Shown: positions 14,201-26,200 of the stretch, one piece after another
Position numbering within the stretch: position 1 is the first letter of the stretch
How the letters are laid out: every line of letters begins with the position of its first letter
Origin: Zhengitettix transpicula
Lineage: Eukaryota > Arthropoda > Insecta > Orthoptera > Tetrigidae
Reading direction: 5' to 3'
DNA: 64,000 nt
Assembly (NCBI GenBank): GCA_037074705.1
Contig: CM073590.1
Coordinates: 135,799,600-135,863,599, forward strand
The notes under the pieces: generated by a model
Seen by the model: only the letters and a program-made list of their open reading frames with translations
The model's database searches: none
What the model was told of the DNA's origin: nothing
Made by a program: the position numbers and the translations under genes

Positions 14201-17200
14201 AAACGCTTGACTTACTACGTCCCCTTCTACACATCAATCATACGAGTCTGCACACATGTCACTGTTACCTTACTGGAATATGAAGTATTCCTCCTACGGG
14301 GTCCAGATAGGTTTGAGTCCTTTCCCTCCATACAAAGCTTAATGTTAAGATTTTTCGCAATGATTGCGTGAAAATAAAACTTTTGTTAATTATATTTCAG
14401 TCGGAATAAATTAACTCGTGGCAAAATAAGACTGTTTTGAAATGAAACGTCTTTGCGAGTGCTGTTTACTTGAAGGGAATGCGCTACGAAATTTATTGTT
14501 GTTAAATTGTGTTGTCTGGCATAATTTTTTTAATTTTTGTGACGTCAATCTCACTCTGTTATATTATATTTTAACATAATTCCAAACTTTCCAAATTATT
14601 AGATAAAATTTGTGGATCTGTAAGTCTGAGTTAACATTTTCGTACTGTCGAGCACGATACATTTACTTAAAAAAAACTACAATCTGACCGAAGCTTTTTT
14701 TGTGAAGTATTACTGGAAAATTAAAAGTTCGCATTGATTACTGTGCTGATATTGTGCGACGGAGAAGCGAGCAAAGATATCTTTACATGGTAATTGGCCG
14801 CGAAGGTGTGAATCGCTTATAATAATCAATTCCCTTACTTCTTGCAATGAAAAGATCAGTTCCATATACTTACTTTATTATGATATTATTTCCAAATCAG
14901 CTGGGTGCTCGCCGAAGCCCGAGTAGCCATAATTAATCTCAGCGACATCCATAACCCCGGATTCCAAATTATTTATGCAAAAAAAAGGGAAAAACTATTG
15001 AAACGCAATTAATAATTAATGTTTTTCGTTTTCAGCTCTTCTGGTATCCTTTGTGTCAGGAATAGGAGTGACAATCGGAGCCCACAGGATGTACACTCAT
15101 CGCGCCTTCAAAGCGAAGTGGGGAGTTCGCCTCGCCTTCGTCACACTGCACACTATCGCTGGTCAGGTAAGAAATAACAGTGAGATATAATATAGCATTT
15201 ATATGCTATAAAAAACATTCAGGCAAAACTATTTTTTTTAATTTCTGTTTGAATTAATAAAATTCTTGAAATTAAAATAATTCACATTAAAATAATATTT
15301 AAAGTGGTTAATTGAAAATTTAAAAACCAACAAGCTATGTGAACATCCTAATGTTTTCCTAATAATTCTGTTTGCATTAGCAGTTCCGAAAATATGGGTT
15401 CATTTGGTATGGAAACTGAAACTGCTGACATGTTACACTTCTCTATCAACCTTATGGTATACGGTGTAGAAGATCTCTATGAACCAGAACAGTAAACCAA
15501 TTTTTAGCGTCATATATCCAAAACAGTGATAATAAACAGGGTTAGCTTTGTCACGAGTGTACATTTCATTTACATTTTATACAAATCTGGAATTGAAACT
15601 AATTGGCAATAGTGTGGTGAGGGAAATTTTTGTCATGTGCCATTGAAGAGTACGGTAAGCAAATATGAAATTACCTTGACGTGAGTAGAGCCAAACAGAA
15701 GAAATGCAAAACACGGAATCAAGACAAAAAAAACTAGAATTTAAACAGCAAGGAAGATAACAGAGCAAAATGATTTTTTTAGGTAAAAGGCTACATAAGG
15801 ATAATCCACATGATGGCAACTCCCCTTTAATAGCATAGGAAGGGATTTGAAAGGTGGGATGCGGAAGGGTAGAAGAAGGTATCCAAGGGTTAACTAGGGC
15901 CTCCGGGCTATAGTTTAAGGATCCTACCCGGCATTCGCCTAAAAGTAATGCAGCACAAACCCTAGAAAAACCTGCATCAGGTAGGTCAGGCATTGAGTAC
16001 TTGTCCCACGCCCTTCCGATAGCGGGAGAGGAGTTTGCTGTGGGGACGCAGCATTCCCTTCTCCTCCGTGCCTCGACCGGTTTAGGAGGCAGCTGACCGA
16101 CTGTTCCATTGGGAACAGCGAACAACTCTTACCGTATGCCCAAGGTCTGTGACCCCGGAACATACACCTCTCAAAACAGGCCGAGGTGCCTCGGTATGTG
16201 GGAACCTTAGTTCAAAAAACCAGAGAGATGTGAAACATCCCCAAAGGTATTCTCCGCCAGAGCTCTTGGGGGTGACGGGAGTGGAAATATTTAAACACGC
16301 TAAAACAGCCGACATTTGAGTCGGATAAATATTTTTGTGGTTCACTGAGATTTATTATATTTCTCTACATGTTCCATATATTTAATATATTTATAACATC
16401 TTTTGGGATTTGGAGTGGAATTTTTCTAACATGTTACAAGGTCGATATATGAGTTAAATAATTCATTGTGGAGATAAATGACATTTATAATGTTTATTGT
16501 AAGCCCTTTCGGTATTAAATGGAAGCACTCTTAGGAGAGGTGGTGGAAACATTCTAAAACAGCCGATATTTAGGGATTGAAGAGATGGTGTTTCATCCAA
16601 TGTTATCTGAGTATTGTTTCATCCCCTTACAATATGGGAAAGGAACACCCTTAGAGGTGAGGGTGGACGGGAGTTACAAATAAATAATTCGAATAAATCC
16701 GAGATTACAGTCAAATCTAGAGTTCTGGATGTCGCAGAGTTTAATTATGATATTCAAATTGGCCATCTAACCCCCAAGGGCAAGGGTGGACCGGGCATGG
16801 AAATTTTTAATCAATTTAAACGGTCGATATTGGCGTACAATAAATATTTTTCAGGGTTAATTAGATATATAGTATTTTACCCATTTTATGTTTGTAAAAT
16901 TTCAACCCCTAGCGGCATGAGTGGGAGCACGCTTAGGGGTGGATGGGGACGGGTGATACCGGAAAATAACGCTAATACAACAGAGATTCGATTCAAATCG
17001 AAGGTAATGGATGTCCGTGAGTTTATTTATAATATTTTGAGCTTCCCGCGGGGAAGGGAGAAGTTGAGCGTAGTTGGGTGGAGAGTAGAAATTTTAAAAT
17101 AAGTAAAGCTCCGAATTTTACGTCGAATAAATATATTTCGGGAACAATGAGATTATTAAAGTCAACCCGCTTAATGATTGGGAGGGAGCTCATCTTAGGG

Positions 17201-20200
17201 GTGGGGGTGAACGGGCGTTAAAAATAAATAACGCGCATAAAACAGAGATTAGAGTCAAATACAGGGTTATGAATGTCTCTGAGCTTAATTATGACGTTTA
17301 ATTGGACATTTAACCCCCAAAGGGTGAAGGTGGACGGGAGTGGAATTATTGAAACAAGTAATCACGACCGATATTAGAGTTGAATTAATGTTTTTCAGGG
17401 TTAATTAGATTTATAGTATTTCTACCCAAGTTATGTGTGTAAAATTTCAACCCTTCTATGCGGCATGAAGGGCAGCATGGTAAGGGGTGGGGGTGGAGGG
17501 GACTTAAAAGAAAATAACGTGAGTAAAACCGAGATTCGTGTCAAATCGAACAACGTGTGACGGGTGGGCTGGCGAAGTTGGGTGGAGGTTAGAAATTTCA
17601 AAACATTTGACCGGCAATTTTTTGCGTCGAATAAATATATTTCGGGGTCAATGAAATTAATAAAATTCTATATTTGTTTTCCGTGTTTAATTTCAACCCC
17701 TTTCAGGATTGGGAGTGGAGCTCTCCTCAGGCGTTGGGGTGGAGTGGCATTACATAAAAATTATGCAAAAGCAATCGAGATTGGAGTCGAATCCAGGGTT
17801 ATGGATGTCACTGAGTTTGATTATGACATTCAATTGGCCGTTTAATCCCCCGGAGCGGGAATGGACGGGGTGGAATTTTTCGAAAAAGTTAAATCGTCGA
17901 TATTTGCGTGGAATAAATAAATGCCAGGGTCATTGACGTTGACAGTATTTCTACTTATGTTTTTAAAACATAGTATTTCTAGCGATGTTATTTGAGTATA
18001 ATTGTAACCTCTTACAGCATGGGAAAGGAGTACCCAAGGGTGGGGGTGGACGGAGTTACAACGAAATAACGCGAATAAAACCGAGATTGGAGTCAAAACC
18101 AGGGTTACGGATGTCACTGAGTTTAATTATGATATTCAATTGGTCATTTAACGGCCATGAGCGGGGGTAGTTAGCGGTAGTTAAACGAGAAATCGCGGCG
18201 GTTATTAGCGAAAAATAAATTATTTTAAGGGTTAATTAGATTTATAGTATTTCTAACGATGTTTTTTTCAACCTTTATCGGCAGGAGAGGGGAGCACTCT
18301 TAGGGGTGGGGTTGGACTGGTGTGGAAATATTTAAACTTGCTAAAACAGCCTATATTTGAGGCCGAAAAATATTTTATATACATGTTCTCCGTGTATAAT
18401 TTCAACCCCTTTCGGGATTGGAAGGGATGTTCCCCTTAAGAATGGGGTTGGACTGACATTACATTGTAATGATGCAAAAACAATCGACATTGGAGTCGAA
18501 TCCACGGTCATGGATGTCAATGAGTTTAATTATGACATTCAACTAATCGTTTAACTCCCCCAAGGAGGTGTTGGGTAAATTTTCAAACATTTTAAACTAT
18601 CGATTTTGTTTGGAATAAATATTTGTCGTTGTCAATGTGAATGATAATATTTATACCGATTTTATTTTTAATTTCTAACTCGTGAGACACGGGAAAGATC
18701 ACTCTTAGGGTTGGGGTGGAGGGACGTTACAAGAAAATAACGCGAATTAATGCCAGATTGGAGTTAAATCCAAGTTATGGATGTCACTGAGTTTATTTAT
18801 GACTTCCTGGGGACTGTGACTGGGTTGCCGGTGGTGGGAGGGGCTGGGCGTGTGTAGAAATTTTCAAACATGTCAAATGGTCGCTATTTGCGTGAATTAA
18901 ATATTTGACATTGATAGTATTTCTACCAATTTTGTTTGTGTATAATTTCAACACCTTACGGCATGTGAAGGGAATCGCGCATAGGGGTAGAGGTGTGTTA
19001 CATAAAAAAAACGCAAAAAACGAGATTCGAATCAATTCATAGTTATGGGTGTAAGGGAATGTATTTATGACAACGTGGGCAACGCACGGGGGTTGGTGGT
19101 GGTGTGCGGGTGTGTGAGGATTCTGGCAGATTTGGGCGGGGGGAAGAAATTTTTCAAACATGTTAACCGGCCGATTTTTGCTTCGAATATATATATTTCT
19201 GGATCAATGAGATTCATAAAATTTCTCTATATGTTCTCTGTATATAATGTCAACCTCTTTTGGGCTTGGAATGGAATTACATAAAATGAACGCAAAAACT
19301 ATCAATAATTGAGTCGAATCCGGGATTATAGTTGTCACAGAGTTTAATTACGACATTCAACTTGCCGTTTAAGTCCCCCAAGCGGGAGTGGTCGGGGGTG
19401 GAAATTTTCAAACATGTTAAACGGTCGATATTTGCGTGAAATAATTATTTCCTGGGGTTAATGACTTTGATAGCATTTCTACCGATGTTTCTGTATAATT
19501 TCAACTCCTGTGAGGGGAGCAAGCCTAGGGGTGGAATGGAGGTACGTTATATAGTAACCGAGATTCGAATCAATTCAGAGCCTATAAATGTCGCTGAGTG
19601 AAATTGTGACAACCTGGGCAACGCGACGGGTTTGGGAGGTGATGGGCGAGGGTAGAAATGTTCAGACATTGTAATCGACCGATTTTTGAGTGGAATAAAT
19701 ACTTTTTGATTATCGCACAGTTGCGGGTGTGGTCATCTTCTAACATGTAAAAACGGCAGATATATTTAGTCAATGACTTCAACCCCGTTCGGCATGAGTG
19801 GTTAACACATTTAGGGATAGGGTTCCAGGAGCGTTACATAAAAATTGCGCAAAAGCAACCGAAACTGGAGTCAAATCGGGGATTATGGGTAAATGACATC
19901 TCTGGCAACGCCGGGCACCCAGCTAGTTAATAATAAAGTAAAGTAATTATATATAGAATTGAGAGTCTCATTAGACAACCATACCACAAAAACTTTTTGA
20001 ATTGCTTCTGTGTATTATTGCCATAGAGTTCAATGCCATAAACGCATATTTATTTAAGGATTATTTTACAGTTGTAGTTTGGCCCTCATACCAAGTAACC
20101 ATTGTATTTCCTTGACTTTTAGGTTTATCTGCTTACATTTTTTAACGACATGTTGTTTCCATGTTAACCTGTTATTCAAGTGCATCTCTAGGTATTTGGT

Positions 20201-23200
20201 ATTAGAAAATTTAGGTGTGAAATTCATAATTTTCGAAGAGAAAAGATATAATGAGTTTGAAAGGAATTATGTAAAATAAACATTGATTCAGGATAGACGG
20301 AAACTTTGGCTTCCGCGAATGGACAAGCGGCCCTTGGGACTTGTGTCTCGACGCCCTACATCGTCAACTTTCGCCCTCGGTGACTTACATAAAATTCGTC
20401 GAATTCGTGTTACGGGTCACGTCGGCGTGCAAGGGAAAGCCACGTGTAATTGCGGCACCGAATGTGCGGAAGTGTACATGGGTATTTGTGAACTCGTGGC
20501 GAAGCCTTAAGGGGGCAAGAACTGGTATTCTATCGTCATTCTTCAGTCCATTACGACAACTGATGCTTTAAACCATCCGTCGTACTAGCATATTAACGGC
20601 TCCCTTGTCATGTAAATACTATATTTTTCTATTAAATGATGAGTCCAAAGGTTGAGCGTTATTTCTGCTACGCTGAGATCTCAGATTCAATATCCGGATA
20701 CTCCCGTAATTTCCTTGTGATGGTATGAAATGAACTTCCTTTCAGTCTGAGTGCATTTATATTATCGTACGAGACTAGGTAGACAATTCATATACATTTA
20801 TCTAAGCAATTGTATAAACTTATGATAGTATAAGCATGTAAATTACTTTCACCCTGTTATAAGATAATGTTAAACCAGCACGAGTGACAGAAAAGTAAGT
20901 ACCGAATAATCATGCAGTTGGCGTTTACTTCAATTTAAGAAAAAGGCTCAGTCTTACATTTTAAACTTCAGAATCTCGCTTAACAAGTTGTGGAACTTTA
21001 TAAAACTAAAAATAGGATAGACTGTATTTCAATTTCAGATATACATGTGTTTAATTCGGAATTGAAATTTTGAGGCAACGGTGTGGAAGGTTTTCCATTT
21101 TCAATGTCGGTTAAAGTTAAAGAGGTTCAAAAACAACATAAGTTTACTGTTTGAAACGTTTGTTTCCCAATTCTTCTTGCTATATCTTTGTCTTGTTTAC
21201 TATTCAAGACCATGGTTTCCTATTTTTTCTTGCTACATTTTTGTCTTTGTTCTATTTCTTTCGTGTTATCAGTTTCTCTACCTGACTAAATATTCTCACT
21301 AGATAAGAATTCGTTTTCGGCTTCTGGTATTCTTAAACCTCTTCAACTAACTCAAACCGAGCTTGACAATGCAAAATCCAACAATAATATCTTCTAATGA
21401 CACATTTATTTCAAGGAAAACCTAACACATTGGAGCTTAACATATATTATTCTGTTTCGTTTAAAAGCGGCTATAGTACTATCTCCATTCACGGTCAGAC
21501 TCACTTGCGGCTCTTAACGATTATACTAACACCAAATGAGGTTTAATGTGCATAAAATTTACGTAAATGTACTATCGTCTAATGTCCACGGTCAGGATTT
21601 CAAGGAGTTTCAAACAACTGAAAAGCTTCCCGGTCATAAATTATTCATATGATTTTCCCCTCTCATTAGGCCACTTACGAGAAACTTCAAAAAAATTTCC
21701 CTTCAAATACTAAACTAATTTAGGCAGAGAGTATCAACATCTGCTGGTGTACTTTAATTACTTCAATTCTTCCGTAAGCTACTTCACTCTTCTTATAAAC
21801 TATTCAAATTCTAACAAATACGACAAATTCAAAATTTTCTATTCTCCGTGTTCGGATTTGAAATGCTGTTAAAGGCTCTGTGCACCTGAGACAAAAAGTC
21901 TGCAACAGGGTTTGCAGACTTCGCTGACGGGTAACGTGCTCTTTACCGGAAGTTTACGTTGTTTACTACCCCACAGAAATTTTGTAAACATTGTAATCGT
22001 TTGAAACGTCCTTCTGGATTTTTTATTTCTTAAAAAATATTTTTAGAAGTACGAAATGTTAGCACATCGGTTATTATGATAATTACTTGTAGATTACTTC
22101 GTCTGATACCGAGTGACTTTTGATGAGTCCTGGTCAGTTTTCTGGCCTTCGGAAAGTCGCGGGACTGGATCAAGGTGCGTCTGAGGTCCAGAAATCGACT
22201 GTAAATGATCAATACTGACTATAGAAACGGTCATGCCTCAAAGAACGACTCTAACTCATCTAACGGATTTTTTTTATAAATATCTGATCCAAACCCGTGA
22301 TTCGGGGATGAGTTTTGAAGGTTCGGAACTGTGAGGAACACGCATAATTTTTTTAACATCAAGTTTTCGACAGCGATCCGGGTCGGATATATTTTGGACC
22401 TGCAACCAACTAAATACATCGAGTGACGCTACACGCCGCAACCGATTATCCTTCGTCCCAGGTGTTTCCCCCATACCCGTGCGCTGCCAAACAGATTCAG
22501 AAGGCGCCTAGAGCATGACCGTGTCAGATGGTTGTCTTGGATGGTTTTTTTTCTGCGCTGACTCCTCTTCCTTCGTGCTATAGTAACCTGTAAAATAGCA
22601 CGTGACAATTTCCCGTCTCGTAAAATAAAATAACTTATTTGAACGACAAACAGTCCTCTACAAAAACATGCTCAATTTAACTAGATTTTGACCCATTAGC
22701 ATTAAATTTCTATTACTTTTATAATATAATATTATGATTGAGAATAAATGGATACTTGCAACAGGCATAAATATTCGATGACTGACCTGCCGGATATAAA
22801 TTTGTATTTAAATTTTTGTGAACTTAACCGCAATTATCAAATGCGAAACTTGTAATAATGATCAAACCCCTTTAAAATAAAATCGACCTAGAATCACATG
22901 TTAATCTCAAGTTCCTACGCGTTTCTGGCAAATTTATCATGAATTCCGAGCTTGGATTACTCGTTTCGCGTTTATACAGATGATTGTCGTATTCATATAC
23001 AAATAAATTAATTAATTCTGCATACTGACTCATTCCATATCCTTGAAGCCATGCTTCTCCATAGTATCTACGAATTATGATATTATTATTATACGCAATG
23101 ACGCCCGAACAGATAATGTGTCAAGTGAAGATCCGACGGAAAGATAAGGAATAACAATATATATATATATATATTAAAGCTATACTAAAACACATCATTG

Positions 23201-26200
23201 CTTCATAATCGGGATATTTATATTATCATTAAAATACGATGTGTTATTACCTGTATCTATTCTCATGTTTTTTGGTTGTCATTAAAAATACTGTATATTG
23301 TATATATAGTCTACTTATTGATCTAACTAGCTAATAAACTATAATTAGTACTTATACGTATATAAATTATAATTGTAATGTATAATTGTCATCATTTACA
23401 AGCTTATCCCAGCTTATTTTTTTTAAAAAAAAAAACAATCCTTGTTTCAAAAAGCAACCCAGTGCTTTTAAATTTTGAAGTTTTCGAAACACAAATCCTT
23501 AATTTCAGAACTGCCTGTACATTTGGGTCCGTGACCACAGACAGCACCACAAGTACAGCGACACCGACGCTGACCCTCACAACGCCACCAGAGGCTTCTT
23601 CTTCTCTCACATCGGTTGGCTCATGGTGCGCAAACACCCAGACGTTATCCGCCTCGGGAAAACCCTCGACCTCTCGGACCTAGAAGCGGATCCCTTCGTC
23701 ATGTTCCAGAAAAGGCGAGTGCTACATTAATACCATTCCCAAATTCCCTTTGTTCACTCGAGATAAGGCGCCGAAGAGAGAAAGGGATTTCTTCACTCCG
23801 GTTATAGCAGTAATTGCAGCCAAATCATGCTTTATAAGTTTATTTAAGTTATATTAAGTTTCGCTAAATATTAAATTATGGAAGAACTGGGAAATCTATA
23901 TAAATTATTAATAATAGTCAAACTCCGGTGTAAACCTGATTAAGTTCTTATTAAAGACGAACCGTTAAGTAATTACATTTTGATCAATTGCTTAATCAAA
24001 CTTTTTCTGACTTATTGACAATTTATATATTGTAAAATTAAAATTATTTTCAACATAGTTAACTGTAACTCCGTGACCTATTGCATAAATCGCAGTTGAC
24101 GCTGTATCTTTATGAGATGTGTGAATATTTTTTACATGTTGTTGAGAACAATTCAATAAAGCTTTAAATATGTCCATTTTAAACATATTGGCTCAGAAAT
24201 TTTTTATAAAAATAATAAGAGAAGATCAGTTATAAAAATTTGTAGTTTGTAGTAAACTAAACATTTACCATCACGCTGTCGGTAGCTTTCAGAATAATTC
24301 GACTTGTGTGAAGAACCGTCCAATAAACTCAACTAGTGGTACTTGTTTCTGTATTTATTGTTCTGCTCTCAAATGAAAACCTTCCTAAGATCTTTACGGT
24401 TACTCTTACAATTTTACAATTATGGACTCTCTACTCAAGATTTACGATCCATTATTGGAAATGAGGTCCAAGACCTCTTTACCGGAAGGTTGTATTTTAT
24501 CGTCTCCGTATCCTGGACGACGCATTAGAGATTTAGCAACGGTCTCAATCGTCTCTTGCAGAGCTCTCCGATATTTTCAACAGGCACAACTATTTCCTAA
24601 TAAGAAAACAAATAAGATGTACATAAACAAAATGATGAGTTATAGACCTTACGCATTATAACAATGCATGATTATCTTAACAAGACGCCGTAGTTACTCC
24701 GCGGGTGTCGAATTGTTTCCCTACGAAGGTTCTAAAAAGCTGCTTTCATTTCGTCAGTGACTTCGGAACGTGTATTATCGTTTTCCCGGATCACTTGCTG
24801 CAGCCTTCTCGGTCGCTTTTCTGCAATTGTAGTCTGAAGTCGTCTGAGTTGTTGGCAACGCACGTCAGCAATTACGGTCGCATTCCAGAGAAGCAATTCC
24901 TCGTGAGACGATGCCTTCTCTATACCACGAGACGTATAACAGCATCTTCTGTGGACGTGCAGTAACTTTTACATGGGGAGTTTTTGTTGCTCTTTCGTTT
25001 TGGATGTTGATATAAATTATCAGTAACGAAGTTGGGTACGGAGGTACGATGATGGTGACGAGCAATCGGAAGTTCACAAATGAGCACCCGCTGGGTTTGG
25101 TGGTTTTCGTTTATTTTACCAAACGCCAGATTTTTACACCTTCTTTAGTAAATACAAATATCGCAAGATGTTTTACTGGTTACAGTGCAATAAATCTGCT
25201 GGTTCTAGTATGGCCCAATGGGTTCCAGTGAGTAAGCCGGTTAACCATTCTGGAAGTGACAAATTAATCAAGTCAAAGTTGCACTCTTTGAAACGAGAAA
25301 TACATTTTATCGCTGCACTTTCACCAATGGCATTCTCCCCGCAGACGGCGCAAATGTTTCCAGACGTCTCCCGCTTCCTTTTCCCCACTATTCAGTTCGA
25401 AAAGATTACCGTGACGCAAAGTTTCGTATTTTCCCGCTTGAAACTTCTAAACAGTTATTTATTGTAAAATTAAAATTATTTTCAACACAGTTAACTGAAA
25501 CTCCGTGACCTATTGCATACCGTAGTTGACAGCAAATATGTGAATATTGACATTTTTTGTATGTTACTTGATCCATTATCGATCTCCACTTCCCATCAAG
25601 AGCGGCATTCATTTAAATGTATTATTGCTCCCAATATTTTTTTTTAAGTTTTTTATCGCTGTCAAATTGAAATTCTTATTTGATCAGTTGTATTATGTAT
25701 ACTAAATAGATTATTTCTAATAATTAAACCAATATTATGTTTATTCATTTTTCAGGCATTACAAGACGCTCTATATGATTTATTCTATTTTTATGCCCGT
25801 TTTTACACCGATCATTTTATGGCATGAAAGCCTTTGGGCATCTGCGATGGTCTGTTTTTTCATGAGAACTATCCTGGTTCTGAACGTCACTTGGCTTGTT
25901 AATAGTTGGGCTCACTTATATGGCACCAGACCCTATAATAAGTAAGTGAAATTTATATCAAAACCATTTTCTGTTATTTTTTAGTAAACCCTTGTGATAG
26001 TTAAGAAACAAAATAAAGTGTGCAATCATTTACTACTTCTTTTGTGGACGATTTGGATTTTTTAAACTTCTAATTATCATTCAGTATTTAACCTCAAAAG
26101 TATTGCTGTATTGCATTATACGACAGAAATAAAAATTCATGGTATCACGACTAGTATAAAATATCTAAAAACAAAGTTTGTAAGAAATGATCTCGTGATA

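Larger units (their letters stand above)
2250..15035 (+). other. intron 1 of the desaturase gene (about 12.8 kb)
   Basis: GTGAGT donor and TTTTCAG acceptor. It holds foldback elements (3350, 4858, 7198), a 5'-truncated retroposon copy (8752), a (GA)n run (8503-8522), a dispersed copy of the intron-2 array unit (9915) and a GC-richer block (11005). I recognise nothing in 2256-3349, 5143-7197, 10180-11000 or 11456-15030. Confidence 0.85.
15167..23508 (+). other. intron 2 of the desaturase gene (about 8.3 kb)
   Basis: GTAAGA donor and AATTTCAG acceptor. It contains a retroposon family R copy (15773-16245), directly followed by a degenerate tandem array with a Helitron-like end (16246-19927), and a (TA)n run near 23155-23175. 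I recognise nothing in 19928-23150; the open frames at 20283-20571 and 22030-22474 match no family I know. Confidence 0.85.
23715..25755 (+). other. intron 3 of the desaturase gene, GC-AG type
   Basis: Begins GCGAGT and ends TTTTTCAG. Apart from the first T-to-C change the donor fits the consensus well, as expected for GC-AG introns. It holds a pair of related repeats (24022-24130 and 25456-25555). I recognise no gene in the rest. Confidence 0.8.

Noticed and set aside
13984..14283. 99-codon open frame with hydrophobic start
   Set aside because: No family resemblance and no sign of splicing or conservation; overlapped by another frame of equal quality.
15577..16125. 182-codon minus-strand open frame
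   Set aside because: Lies across retroposon family R; similar frames in the other copies (45003-45254, 63434-63813) follow from repeat similarity, and no known protein is recognisable.
16614..17102. 162-codon plus-strand open frame in the tandem array
   Set aside because: It runs across array units whose other copies have stops in the same frame, so it is not conserved as protein.
20283..20571. Overlapping open frames in a GC-richer patch of intron 2
   Set aside because: No known domain, two frames of similar length compete, and nothing supports transcription separate from the desaturase intron.
23719..25766. Canonical GT-AG alternative for intron 3
   Set aside because: It keeps the frame but uses a poor acceptor ten bases inside exon 4 and removes residues at a family-conserved joint; kept only as a possible minor form.
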